Origin: Giardia muris
Lineage: Eukaryota; Fornicata; Diplomonadida; Hexamitidae
DNA: 64,000 nucleotides
Direction of reading: 5' to 3'
NCBI GenBank assembly: GCA_006247105.1
Contig: CM016926.1
Location: 2,046,001 to 2,110,000 of the forward strand
In this document: in pieces, positions 36,923-47,035 of the stretch
Layout: each line of letters starts with the position of its first letter
Position numbering within the stretch: the stretch's first letter is position 1
Notes under the pieces: model-generated
What the model was told of the DNA's origin: nothing
What the model saw: only the letters and a program-made list of their open reading frames with translations
The model's database searches: none
Translations under genes and position numbers: made by a program

Positions 36923-39439
36923 TCATATCGCCCGCCCGGCTAGCAGGCGCTGGATGTTCGTAGAAAACTGACACAGTTGAGTGACTCTACTTCGGGTGGG
37001 AGGGGTGAGCAGGTTCATAATACATATGACTGAACTGTTGATACTCTCATGCCACTCCTTCTTGACGATCCCCGCGCGCCCGGCTATCGCATTGCCGGTC
37101 GCGTGGATCACGTTCTTCATGGTGTCCTGAGGAACGTCGATAAGGAGCGCAGGAGTGTTATGAGCACACGTCTGGATGGAGTTGTGGAGGGCGACCAGGT
37201 TGTAGGTCGTGTCGAAGCCGAGCCATAACGAGTAAACCAGATCACGGAAGCCCCCAGAGAAGGGATACGCCATGAGCTCCTCCTCGAGTCTATCGATGAG
37301 CCCGCTAAGCTTCTCCGCGGGCATGTCGGTCCCATGGAACCGCTCGAATTCTCGAAGTGCCCCTTCGTTCCCATTCGCTTGAAGCTTGGCCCGCATCTCA
37401 CTCTCCGCTATCCTGAGAGAATCCAGACGACGCTGCCCCAGATCCTCTTCGTCCATGGTGTCCACCGAAGGCTCGGGAGGACGAGGTGGTTGGGCCGGTA
37501 CAAATGAGATGGACTTCTCGAACAAGGAGGTACAAATCGCGTTCAACTTCTGTCTTGGCGGCCCATCTGATGAAGCACTCTGACTGGTCGACTTCTTGAT
37601 CGACGGCTCGCTCGCCTCATGGTCATCCTCGCGTGATGGGGTCAATACGTTACAATCCGAATCCGTCCTGTCCCATAGACTAGCGAAATATTTCCGCTTG
37701 TTCGTCAAGTGGTGGACGGGGTGTGGAGAACTCACAGAGGTCCCTTTCGGAGTGTCTGGTCGTGTACGAGAGAGCTCTAGAAGCTTTGACGATAAGATGG
37801 CCGCATCGATCTCTCCTTTCATCTGTTGTGGGTCTGGAGGAAGGTCACTATGCCGGGATGAGTTGGCAATACTCCGCATAAGGGACACATCTCCGCTTTC
37901 TCTCCGTGAGGAACGCCGTTGTAGCTCAATGTCGATGCTTCCTTGTGCTAGGATGGCAGGTGTCGGAGAGGGTGAGCGAGTCTTCGCCTTTTCCTTCACC
38001 TTTGTCGCCTGTCCACGCCTTCGTACTGGCAAAGGGATTGGGGATACATCATCTGGCCCGGAAGGCGGGTACGCGTTGCCATATGTTATCGCTTGCCTCT
38101 TTTTGTCCTGGAGAGCAGCCTTCATGTCCTCGAAACGTCCAAGTTGCCGTGGACACCTCCTCACGACATACCCATCGTCCGAGGTGTGCGCCGCATAGTA
38201 GCGAAGGGCCTTATGCTTCCGATGTTGCCGTTGTGAGAACCAATCATGGGGCCGAACAGGAAGGGCGAAAAACTCGTTGCCGGAGTCTTCGACGTCGTCA
38301 GGAGCCGTATGGGTCCGATCGAGGATGGAGGCGTGGGGTTGTTGGTGACAAGCCTCCCAATGAGTAACGAAAGGCATGATGTCTTCATAAGTGGAAGGCT
38401 CCTCGCCCTCCTTCTGGGAGGAACAGTCCAGCTGCCCTGCAAGGTCCACAATGGACTTAGTACGGAGGACGTTATAATAGGCCGCGAGCTGCCGGAAGCT
38501 TGGCATGTAGAAGGGAAAGACGTAGTTGAACGTGTCCCATTCGAGTCCATTGTGCCAAAGGCAAAGACTCTGAATGTCACGAATAGTGGTCTTAGTCTTT
38601 TGTGCCTTCTGCGCTCTTTGATCCCTTTCCTCCTGAGGTGTAATTTCCGAGACATACCTCCGCTGAATCTGAAGGAATCGATTAGCCAGCTCCTCTAGCT
38701 CCTTCTTGCTCCACCGCTGCCCGAGGCAATACTCATTGATTAGACGCTCTGAAAGGACGACGATACCGGTGCTATTCCAGAAGCGTCCAAGATAGAAGCT
38801 AACCAATGGTTGTTTCAGACAGCCCAACCCACTTATCCGCGAGTAGTACGGCGGAGAGGCTTTGGACTCACCCCCCAGGATTGTCTGGGCGAAGGTCGCG
38901 CGGAGAGCGCAGCAATCCTCCACCACGCTTATGAGTCCCGAATCAGGGACGTGATACTCGGTAATGACTGGGGCCCACGTCATGAGAGCCGTCGATTTCG
39001 TGGTGGTCGAGCGTGTCGGAAGCAATTCCGCGATAGTAACCTTACTGAAGTCATCGTCGTCATTCATACGCTTCGCTCGCCGCGCCAGCGGGATCTTACA
39101 GATACCATTCCGGTGCCTTAGCAGAATGTGGATGGAGGCGCCATCCTCACCAAGAACGAGGGTGGCCCGGGTGGCCTTCTGGGAGATGAGTTGCACCGCC
39201 TCCATCGGAAGCCGTACCCGGAAGGTTCCGTCAATATACATCGTCTCAACGAGCTGGACGGGGTAGGAGTACTCATCCTCCAGGAGCCCCGCCTCGATGG
39301 GCATGAGCGTTGACCCGGGGATCTTGTATGCCATTCGAAGCTCGTCAATATTCTGGACCATTAAGTCGAGCGTCTGCCCGCTCCCATTCCGAGGTGTTAG
39401 GGTGTGATTGACCTCGCAAAACATCGATACCGTGGTCAT
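36923..39439 (-). CDS. Hypothetical protein (838 aa), possible SANT/Myb-like helices
   Basis: ATG 39439 is preferred over a GTG six codons earlier; A-rich sequence precedes it. The N-terminal 250 residues look globular (beta-rich at first). A helical stretch, RWSKKELEELANRFLQIQRRYVSEI, then LEWDTFNYVFPFYMPSFRQL, faintly recalls a SANT/Myb-like helix set, too weak to call. Residues 470-650 are Ser/Arg/Pro-rich and probably disordered. The C-terminus is helical. No signal peptide or membrane helix. Function unknown. Confidence 0.8.
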   Translation of the reverse strand: MTTVSMFCEVNHTLTPRNGSGQTLDLMVQNIDELRMAYKIPGSTLMPIEAGLLEDEYSYPVQLVETMYIDGTFRVRLPMEAVQLISQKATRATLVLGEDGASIHILLRHRNGICKIPLARRAKRMNDDDDFSKVTIAELLPTRSTTTKSTALMTWAPVITEYHVPDSGLISVVEDCCALRATFAQTILGGESKASPPYYSRISGLGCLKQPLVSFYLGRFWNSTGIVVLSERLINEYCLGQRWSKKELEELANRFLQIQRRYVSEITPQEERDQRAQKAQKTKTTIRDIQSLCLWHNGLEWDTFNYVFPFYMPSFRQLAAYYNVLRTKSIVDLAGQLDCSSQKEGEEPSTYEDIMPFVTHWEACHQQPHASILDRTHTAPDDVEDSGNEFFALPVRPHDWFSQRQHRKHKALRYYAAHTSDDGYVVRRCPRQLGRFEDMKAALQDKKRQAITYGNAYPPSGPDDVSPIPLPVRRRGQATKVKEKAKTRSPSPTPAILAQGSIDIELQRRSSRRESGDVSLMRSIANSSRHSDLPPDPQQMKGEIDAAILSSKLLELSRTRPDTPKGTSVSSPHPVHHLTNKRKYFASLWDRTDSDCNVLTPSREDDHEASEPSIKKSTSQSASSDGPPRQKLNAICTSLFEKSISFVPAQPPRPPEPSVDTMDEEDLGQRRLDSLRIAESEMRAKLQANGNEGALREFERFHGTDMPAEKLSGLIDRLEEELMAYPFSGGFRDLVYSLWLGFDTTYNLVALHNSIQTCAHNTPALLIDVPQDTMKNVIHATGNAIAGRAGIVKKEWHESINSSVICIMNLLTPPTRSRVTQLCQFSTNIQRLLAGRAI

Positions 39440-39537
39440 GCAATTTTTTGCGAGCACCCCGCCTATCCATGCTCATACCGGACAACCTAGTAATCCGTGT
39501 CACAGAATGTGACGGGGCAATATGACGACATATCAGG

Positions 39538-39549
39538 TCCTTTGATTAA
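39538..39549 (+). other. Giardia-type ncRNA 3'-end processing motif, TCCTTTGATTAA
   Basis: Fits the degenerate motif CCTTYNHTHAA described downstream of Giardia small RNAs and trans-spliced intron halves. Just upstream is a near-continuous stem (CCGTGTCACA paired with TGTGACGGGG) and an ACA 12 nt before the motif, compatible with the 3' part of an H/ACA RNA. The motif is short enough to occur by chance about twice in this window. Confidence 0.35.
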
Positions 39550-39872
39550 CTATCTTCGTCATCTCCAACCCATTCACTCATAATAAAAGCCATCTGGCGT
39601 CCCGGACGCAAGGCCTGCATTAAGGCATAGAGTCCCATGAGATCATGAGCTCTTCCATGCTAGTTCCACTACGATAGAATAGTGAATATACTGAATTTGA
39701 AACACTGTTACTTAGGCACTCAAGACTGAGCGTTATGAGGACATGCGTGTCCCGGAACATCCCTGGTGAACTTTCTTGCATCTATCCCCTTCAGTACCGT
39801 TCTCTTAACGCTCCTTCATCCTTCCAGTCCAAATCTTCTTCGAGCTCAAAAAATAGCCCGTTTTTTTGGCAG

Positions 39873-39897
39873 GTACGTCGTTTTACGTGCGACGTAC
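39873..39897. promoter_or_regulatory. Inverted repeat GTACGTCG-N9-CGACGTAC just before an ATG
   Basis: Perfect 8-bp arms, ending 10 nt before ATG 39908. It could be a factor-binding palindrome or a 5'-leader hairpin. Confidence 0.4.
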
Positions 39898-39907
39898 TTT
39901 TATAAAG

Positions 39908-42900
39908 ATGAAGCCAGTTGTCCTTACACGGGAGCGGCGGATCAAGCTCTTCGGCGTCGACTGCGTCTCGGAGCTTCTGTACTCAGGCTGGAGGCCCGAC
40001 GGGCGGGTCTACACCCAGAAGCTGGTCCTGAAGAACGTCGGGTCTGGACTCCAGACTTTGACCTACATGCTTCCGAAGGTCCCGAACTTCTTCATGCCCT
40101 TTCCAGACCCGATCGTCCTCCCCGTCGGGATGGAGTACGCAGTGACCGTCTCCTTCCAGCCGACGACAACCACGGAGCTGGAGACCTACCTCGCGATCTT
40201 CTCCACCCAAGCGAACGATACCTTTTACCTCCGGCTGACTGCCGAGCTTCCTACGCTTTCATGCGCGATCGAGCCACATATCGATTTCACCCTTAACCCA
40301 ACCGCCGTGTCGGAGTCATCATCGTTGATCACCCCACTTCGGAACGACGGAGAGGTTCCCTTCCTCTTTCGGTTCGAGGCCCAAGGCGCATTCAACGTGA
40401 AGCCGCATACGGGCGTCATGCAGCCTGGTGATCAGTGTCCGATCACCTTTCTGTTCGCCCCTCAAGAGGCTGGTAGCTTCACTGGGAATATCATCCTCGA
40501 GATCAAAAAGACAGACCCAGAGCTTCCTGCTAAGACGGACCAGCTGGTGAAAACGATCACCCTTGGTGGGATCTCCAAATACTCATTCATCCGCGTTAGT
40601 TTGGCAGATAGTAGTGGGAATGTGTGCGACTTCAAAGAGACACCGATCTTTGCGACGGTGCAGAAGACCGTCTACTTGGAGAATGATTCTCTGGTCCCCT
40701 TTTCCTTCCATATCGAGCCATCATGGGAAAGTACTCCTCAGACAGACTTTACAGCGGTCCAGGAATTCAGTGTTGAGCCCCGGACCGGAATCCTTCAAGC
40801 CAACGCTCGTGTAGCCTTGAAGGTTGGATATGCTCCGATGACGGCACGTCCTTTCAACGACACGCGACCGGACTACATGGTGGAAAAGGTCGTCATCAAG
40901 GCCCTTTCAGGCGTTTCCTCTAGCTTCACCATTGAGGCATCTGCCATCCCGCCGCAGCTCGAGCTTTCTGAGACCAAGATAAATCTTGGAGTCGTCCATT
41001 TTGGGGAGACGGCGACTCATATGCTCCAACTCAAGAACCTAGGGAAGCATCCCTGTCCTTACGAAATCTGCGCCCCCTTCGCTCGTTCTTACACCACGCC
41101 CAAGTCCTTTGCCGACCCGATCAGTGGGAAAACGCGCAGCGCCGCAGAGCTTCTGGATGGGACGGCCACACTTGCAAATACTAACTTATTGATCCCGGAG
41201 ACCACAGATATCGGGCTGATGAACCGTGCACGCCCAATCTCTCGCCGTCTTCGAGATCTTCCGTTGGCCGTCACCCCGGAGTCCGGAGTTGTCCCCGCGG
41301 GGATCTCGATCACCCTGACCATCGTCTTGGACGTCCGCATGTTCACGTCCGAGGTTGATGTGACTCGCTCGAACGGGAAGGAGAATACGACCTTCATCCC
41401 TCCCTATCCCATCGGAGGGTACTTGGCCGTCAAGGTCCCAAGTGGCTCTCCCCTCTTCATCCTAGTCACAGGCTCCTTAATCCCTGAGCGTGGCGTCGAT
41501 ATCCGTCCCGCCCCAATCACTATCAACTATTACGAGATTTGGAAGACATTGCGTGAGAAGTACACGGTTGATGAGCTCTTTGGACCTCTTATCCAGAAGG
41601 TTGGACGCGACCATCAAGATCTTAGCCTTTCACCGCTCTATGATGAGTGTGCACTCCCGGAATTCGCTATTCAAGAGGCAATGCAGTCACTAAAAGGGAT
41701 CAAGCAGGCCTTAGTGAAACGGGCCGCAGACTTTGAAGAAGGGCTGATAGATCGGAGCCCAAGCTTTTATACCCTCCCTCCTAACCAATCGGTGATGTAC
41801 GAGCTCTATGGCCAATTTCTTGCGAATTCGAAAGGAGGACTTGGAGCGAAGATCTCTATGACGGCCTTTGACTTCGGGTATGTCCCCTTCGAGGGTAATG
41901 CGGCAGGTCAAGCCGAGCGCCCTTTCTATGTCTTCAATGAGAGTTCGGAGGTCGATATGGTTGTGGGTTGGACTTGTTCTACCATTCGAGGCTCCTTCTC
42001 AGTCCGTTTCAATGGCCTCACGGACTCTCCAGAGTTCGATGTTAATGCCCTCTTCTCAATCCCTCCTGAGGGTAGTGAGTATGCAGAGATCAAGGAGTTT
42101 GTCCTCAACCCCGGAACCGTTAGGCCCACAGTCTTCGCTGAACGAGATGGCGTCTCCTTGAACATTTGTATGCTCAAAGGACTTGTCATCCTTGTTCCCC
42201 CACGGACATATGCACACTTCTCGCTTGTCTGCGTCCCAAACCAGACCGAGTCCTTCTTCCATTCACGCTTCACGGCGATCTGTTCCCATACTCCGCTCAT
42301 CCAGTATCGTAACATGCGGCATTGCGTCGTTGGTACCCCCATTCACTTTTCGATCGACGTGACCGCATGTTCACGCCTTGAGAACAAGCCAGCCTTGACG
42401 TCAGGAATGCCAGAGATCTCTCCCCCTGTACGTCAACGGAATGGTCATCACCATCTCCTTCTCTCTCCAACGGCTCCTGGCCGTGTCACCCGCACATCAT
42501 TTGCACTCACTAACACAACGGAGACCTTCATGCTTCTATCTCTGGATAAGCCAGATGACTTTGAAGCTGAACATGACATCACAAGGACCCTTCTCGCTGT
42601 CGAGCCCCAGATCATTGCTCTCCCCCCTGGGGGCACTCGCATCGTCACGGTTGCCGTCTTCTTCCCAAGTGATGCTGTAACGAACAAGTTCAAGTACTCG
42701 TTTCTGGCGTACGACCGGTCATCTCTTGGAGGCTGTAGCACGGTTCTTTTCTCGACCTGGCTTCGGTTCAAGCTGAATGGGAGCAAGGAGACACTAATCA
42801 CCATCCAGTGTGGAGCCGTTTGTTCGGCTCCAAAGCTCTGCCTCACAACCGAGAGTGGTGCAAATACTCGGCTGCTTATCAGCTATCTTGCTCAACAGGC

Positions 42901-45900
42901 GGTGGACTCTGAAGCACACGAGCCTCGCTCGCTTGGAACCTGCTTCATGACAAAGGAGTTGATGAATCGATTAGCTCTAGAAAAGCCTCAACGGGAGGAG
43001 GGTTCCGGTCAGGAGGAAGAGGGCTTCAACTCACCCCTAGTACGACTCCCTGCAAACTCCGGTGTTGGGATCACGGTCAACCCGATCTCTATTGGCTCGG
43101 AAGTCATGCATACGTGTCGGATGGAGAACTGCTCAGCCATCACTTACGAGCTCCACTTCGACACGAGCCTTTATAAGGACAAACACACGGGGGTGTCGCT
43201 CCTCGACGTGATGGAGGGGACGATGATCATTCCGGCGCACAGTACCATGGAGTTCAACCTTCGTCTCTTCGCTGACCAGGGGATTTTGACGTTGACGAGC
43301 TACTCCTGGCCATTCAAGGCGTATGCCATCGTACCTACGGAACTGCTACCAGCGATTGATTTCATCACCGCGTTACAGACATCGGACTCATACTATCACA
43401 AGGTCCGTGCTCTCAACGAGGCAACGACCGTTCCCGAGACATTTGAGCCAAGCATTCGGCCGCTTTGGACCGAATTGCTGAACCAGTATGCAGTTACACC
43501 TGTTACAAACATCGTTCGAGCCTTTTCCACCTTTGGAAGACATAATCCCACGTTCTTTACGCAGGGCTATACGTGGGAGCGTCAAGCAATCTCCGCCTTG
43601 CTCGCAGATCATCCGGATTGCCGCTATAACGAGTGCTTGCGCGCATTGTCCGCCGCCTTGCTCGTGGAAGGGAGTCTGAGTGCCCTCGTTCAAGTCACTC
43701 CTCGTTCGGTCAGTTTGACTCCTTCAATCATTAACATGGGTCCCATCATGCCCGATACGGCCCAAGAACTTTGCTTTACACTCCAGAACAATAGCAATTG
43801 TGCAGTGACGTTTGTCATTGAGATCCACGAGACGATGAGTTCATTCCCATACCTTCCGAACTTCGACTCGGCAGAGACAAACCTGAAGCGGTATCTCTTT
43901 GAGCCGGCAAGCGATGGGACTGAGTGCCTTGTTCCTTCGCTTTTGAACCTCCTCACGAAAGACGAATCCGTCTTGACTGAAGCACAAGCCTTACGCTGCC
44001 CTTCCTTCTTTATTCGTACCGGTGCCAGCGGCATACTCCACGCAAACGCTCAGGCCGACATTGGGATCGTTGCGGTGCCTCGACGAACTGGGCTTCTAAA
44101 GGCACGGATCGTCGTGAAGGTCGTCGAGCTTGCTGGAATCGTCCTTAGCGAGGAGGAAATCATCAAGGACCTTCAGAAGGGCTGTCTTTATATTCAAGGC
44201 CTTCCACGTGACATCCTTTCTGTTAACCCGAAACAGAGCGAGTCCATATTCGTCAGTAGTATAGAACTGAAGGCGGAGTGCCCGAAGTTCTTTATCGCTG
44301 ATGCTAGCTGCCCAAAGGTGGGAAGCTCCCAATTACGTGATATGCTCGACGTTGACTCCCTCAACGACTTCCTTCTAGGAGACGTGACGCCTGCAGAGCA
44401 TATCTATCGGAAGAGCGCCCTCATGCGTGAGAAGCTGACCTCGACCGTCCTTCACGTCGAGAAAAACAAGAACAAGGGGCATGGCCGGGTGGAGTCGTCT
44501 CTCGACATAATCAACGCGATTAGTATGACGTCGAATGTGGAGGACTCTCAGGCAGTGCATGGCAACGATCTCAGTGACGGCACTCGTCTTATCCGCTCGT
44601 TCCCCGTTGTCCTTGGCCCAGATAACCGTCAGTCGGAAGTCTCCAAATACCGTGTCATTCTTTCCTTGGCAAACCCGTATGATCTGCCCGTGGAGATCAC
44701 CCTCTCATTACCCTACTCGGAGCCAAATCTTGAGTCGTGTCCTTGGGCACGTACTCTTCCTCCCAAGGCTGAACAGCGAGCGATGGACCTTTTATCCAAA
44801 GGGATCTTCATAGTCTCTCCAGAACGTATCTACCTCAAGCCCAATGAGAAGCGGTCCTTGAGTATCACATACGTCCATTCCGAAGAGGGAGTTCATGAGC
44901 TCCAGGTGCAGGTCAGCATCACTCGGGGTCGCATCTTCATCTTGCACCTGATCGGACAGACACTGGGCAACGACGAGCCAGCCATCCTTGCACCCATCGA
45001 GCAGAAGTTCCTCCCCGTCGCCCTGGGAGAGATTGTCTCTCCACGTCAGGTCGTCAAGCTGACGAATCCTGGCCAGGTTGGTGTCAACTACGTCCTACTT
45101 CGGCCGGAGATGTTCCGCTACGACGAAAATGGTGTCCTTATTTCGTCTACCGATGACGGATGTTGTCATGGACATCGAGAAGGTGAGGAATTGGTCATTG
45201 AGCAAGGCCCGGACAAGATTCTTGCATGTCTCAACCCACGAGGTTATATCCCTCCTAACAGCTGCACAAATATCGTCTTCGTCTTCACCCCACGCTGTGT
45301 CGGATTTGCACATTTCAAGATCGGGTTAGTCATCTACCCAACGAACACACCTCCAAAGAAGACGCGTCCATGGAGTCATGGCGTAAGGGCTGGTCCTAAT
45401 CCAAGTACGCCTATTCCGGATACGAGTCGTTCTGCTGTCTTAAGCCCAATCGCTCCACGCTCCGTCGCTGACTCATGCATCGAATCAGAAGCGCCAAAGG
45501 CAGACATAACAACAAATGGACACGAGCTGGAGGCTTATTACGACGCCAACGTCCTTGACATACCCGACGGGGAACTGGTTGGTTATGGAGAGCTGGACGA
45601 CAACGGTTTGATCGATGGTGTCCGTCCCTTCACTGGGAATCAATTGACGGAGGCGCGAAGAAGCAGCGCCACAAGCTACATCGAAAGTCGTTGCATATCA
45701 GCATCGTCGACCGGGGCGAACCGGAAGTCGAGCGGACGTCCTGGTAGTCGTAGTCCCAATAGACTTCTAAGCCCCTTAAGCGCAAGAAACCAGGATAATG
45801 ACTCCCACATATACCAAGTTATCGATCTCATCGGGTATGGCTTCATTGCTGGGACCCATGTCTCACAAGAAGCATATCCAAGTTATGCGTTGGGTACAGA

Positions 45901-47035
45901 CCCAGACTCTCCTGGGTGTGGGTCCGTCACCATCAAGTCCCAGGATAACAAGTCCATGCTCCTTGCAAACACACAGACGGGCGTGGGTCTATGCTCTCTG
46001 AGCTATGGGCGTATGATCTTCGGGGCTCTCCCATGCCTTGGATACACTAGTACGATTGTCACGCTCACTGGATCCATGATCGGGGAGCAAAGTCTTGACC
46101 CTTATCTGTCGCAGTTCAGGAGCGGGTATTACGAATGGAATACGATCCTCCCGATCCATAACCCGAACATTCGAATCACGGTGACTCCTATGCGTGGACA
46201 CCTGGATCCGGGGCAGCAACAAACGATTCTCATCAATATCTTCACCGGAAGCTTACCAATGGTGACCATTGATGACATTGGCTTCTCCGTCTGCTTCCAT
46301 GGAGAACAAGTGCAAAATCCTCGGCTTAACATCTTCGAGATCGACGCCGGGGAGAACGAGCAACGGCTTCCGGTCACGCTAGCGAACACTGTCGCCAGTG
46401 CCGCCAGAATCACGGAGCAGGCGTATGAGAAGGGGTTCAACCCTCAAGCGATTACCAGGGCCGGCATTGACGTCGAGAACCGAAAGCATCGCGCAATCTT
46501 TCATGGCATTTGTTTGAAGGGAGAGGGGAATGAGGATATCTCCACTCCCTTGAGCCGATATAGCACACACCCACATGACGACATCCTGTGGTTAACTTTC
46601 ATGTGCCACTCCCATCGTGCGGCGGATCTTGAGCATTATCGACATGCTCTTTGGGGGCTTCGCCTCAGTAGGATTGCATGCGAGATGATGGAGTTTGGAA
46701 CCGTCAACATGCCAACCAACGACGTCAACGAGCGGTACGTCGACTTAACCCCGAGCGAGGCGCGCGAGATAGAGCAGATCAGTAATGTTACCCTTCGTGG
46801 AGTGATAAATAGGCTGTGTACAGAAGAGATCCCAAAGGATATCTTGACGAAGGCCTCGCTTCGGACGAAGCGTCGTGTAATCAATGGGATGAGTCGTGCG
46901 AATTTCGCCTCGGTTGAACAGGATGATCCCGTAAGCATGCTCGACTCGGAGGATGCGAAGCTCAAGATCCGATGCGCTGATATGCTTCGAGCATTGACAT
47001 CCGCGATCTATGGTAGCACTGTCACGATGGAGTGA
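39908..47035 (+). CDS. Large ASH/MSP-domain flagellar protein, CFAP65-like
   Basis: 2375 aa, with repeated Ig-like ASH/MSP modules (for example LVLKNVGSGLQTLTYMLPK, VTVSFQPTTTTELETYLAIF, ITFLFAPQEAGSFTGNI, GVVHFGETATHMLQLKN). These modules occur in axonemal central-pair proteins such as HYDIN, CFAP65, CFAP74 and CFAP47. The N-terminal spacing (LKNV ... LPVG ... VSFQP ... RLTAELP) looks most like CFAP65 (CCDC108), though this protein is longer. A role in the flagellar central apparatus is inferred. The frame opens at TTG 39866, but ATG 39908 is chosen (TTTATAAAG context). AGTGAA overlaps the stop. The 3' end overlaps the convergent gene by 14 nt. Confidence 0.82.
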   Translation: MKPVVLTRERRIKLFGVDCVSELLYSGWRPDGRVYTQKLVLKNVGSGLQTLTYMLPKVPNFFMPFPDPIVLPVGMEYAVTVSFQPTTTTELETYLAIFSTQANDTFYLRLTAELPTLSCAIEPHIDFTLNPTAVSESSSLITPLRNDGEVPFLFRFEAQGAFNVKPHTGVMQPGDQCPITFLFAPQEAGSFTGNIILEIKKTDPELPAKTDQLVKTITLGGISKYSFIRVSLADSSGNVCDFKETPIFATVQKTVYLENDSLVPFSFHIEPSWESTPQTDFTAVQEFSVEPRTGILQANARVALKVGYAPMTARPFNDTRPDYMVEKVVIKALSGVSSSFTIEASAIPPQLELSETKINLGVVHFGETATHMLQLKNLGKHPCPYEICAPFARSYTTPKSFADPISGKTRSAAELLDGTATLANTNLLIPETTDIGLMNRARPISRRLRDLPLAVTPESGVVPAGISITLTIVLDVRMFTSEVDVTRSNGKENTTFIPPYPIGGYLAVKVPSGSPLFILVTGSLIPERGVDIRPAPITINYYEIWKTLREKYTVDELFGPLIQKVGRDHQDLSLSPLYDECALPEFAIQEAMQSLKGIKQALVKRAADFEEGLIDRSPSFYTLPPNQSVMYELYGQFLANSKGGLGAKISMTAFDFGYVPFEGNAAGQAERPFYVFNESSEVDMVVGWTCSTIRGSFSVRFNGLTDSPEFDVNALFSIPPEGSEYAEIKEFVLNPGTVRPTVFAERDGVSLNICMLKGLVILVPPRTYAHFSLVCVPNQTESFFHSRFTAICSHTPLIQYRNMRHCVVGTPIHFSIDVTACSRLENKPALTSGMPEISPPVRQRNGHHHLLLSPTAPGRVTRTSFALTNTTETFMLLSLDKPDDFEAEHDITRTLLAVEPQIIALPPGGTRIVTVAVFFPSDAVTNKFKYSFLAYDRSSLGGCSTVLFSTWLRFKLNGSKETLITIQCGAVCSAPKLCLTTESGANTRLLISYLAQQAVDSEAHEPRSLGTCFMTKELMNRLALEKPQREEGSGQEEEGFNSPLVRLPANSGVGITVNPISIGSEVMHTCRMENCSAITYELHFDTSLYKDKHTGVSLLDVMEGTMIIPAHSTMEFNLRLFADQGILTLTSYSWPFKAYAIVPTELLPAIDFITALQTSDSYYHKVRALNEATTVPETFEPSIRPLWTELLNQYAVTPVTNIVRAFSTFGRHNPTFFTQGYTWERQAISALLADHPDCRYNECLRALSAALLVEGSLSALVQVTPRSVSLTPSIINMGPIMPDTAQELCFTLQNNSNCAVTFVIEIHETMSSFPYLPNFDSAETNLKRYLFEPASDGTECLVPSLLNLLTKDESVLTEAQALRCPSFFIRTGASGILHANAQADIGIVAVPRRTGLLKARIVVKVVELAGIVLSEEEIIKDLQKGCLYIQGLPRDILSVNPKQSESIFVSSIELKAECPKFFIADASCPKVGSSQLRDMLDVDSLNDFLLGDVTPAEHIYRKSALMREKLTSTVLHVEKNKNKGHGRVESSLDIINAISMTSNVEDSQAVHGNDLSDGTRLIRSFPVVLGPDNRQSEVSKYRVILSLANPYDLPVEITLSLPYSEPNLESCPWARTLPPKAEQRAMDLLSKGIFIVSPERIYLKPNEKRSLSITYVHSEEGVHELQVQVSITRGRIFILHLIGQTLGNDEPAILAPIEQKFLPVALGEIVSPRQVVKLTNPGQVGVNYVLLRPEMFRYDENGVLISSTDDGCCHGHREGEELVIEQGPDKILACLNPRGYIPPNSCTNIVFVFTPRCVGFAHFKIGLVIYPTNTPPKKTRPWSHGVRAGPNPSTPIPDTSRSAVLSPIAPRSVADSCIESEAPKADITTNGHELEAYYDANVLDIPDGELVGYGELDDNGLIDGVRPFTGNQLTEARRSSATSYIESRCISASSTGANRKSSGRPGSRSPNRLLSPLSARNQDNDSHIYQVIDLIGYGFIAGTHVSQEAYPSYALGTDPDSPGCGSVTIKSQDNKSMLLANTQTGVGLCSLSYGRMIFGALPCLGYTSTIVTLTGSMIGEQSLDPYLSQFRSGYYEWNTILPIHNPNIRITVTPMRGHLDPGQQQTILINIFTGSLPMVTIDDIGFSVCFHGEQVQNPRLNIFEIDAGENEQRLPVTLANTVASAARITEQAYEKGFNPQAITRAGIDVENRKHRAIFHGICLKGEGNEDISTPLSRYSTHPHDDILWLTFMCHSHRAADLEHYRHALWGLRLSRIACEMMEFGTVNMPTNDVNERYVDLTPSEAREIEQISNVTLRGVINRLCTEEIPKDILTKASLRTKRRVINGMSRANFASVEQDDPVSMLDSEDAKLKIRCADMLRALTSAIYGSTVTME

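Larger units (their letters stand above)
39440..39907. other. 468-bp intergenic region with a possible ncRNA 3' motif
   Basis: Divergent gap between the 838-aa unknown and the CFAP65-like gene. Contents: a Giardia ncRNA 3'-processing-like motif at 39538-39549, a GC-rich hairpin near 39594-39608, and a perfect inverted repeat next to the downstream ATG. No tRNA B box was found. Far longer than the other gaps in regions 2-4, so unannotated RNA is plausible. Confidence 0.4.

Noticed and set aside
39766..40296. 176-codon frame across the CFAP65-like start
   Set aside because: Overlaps the clear ASH-domain frame out of phase and lacks any recognisable feature.
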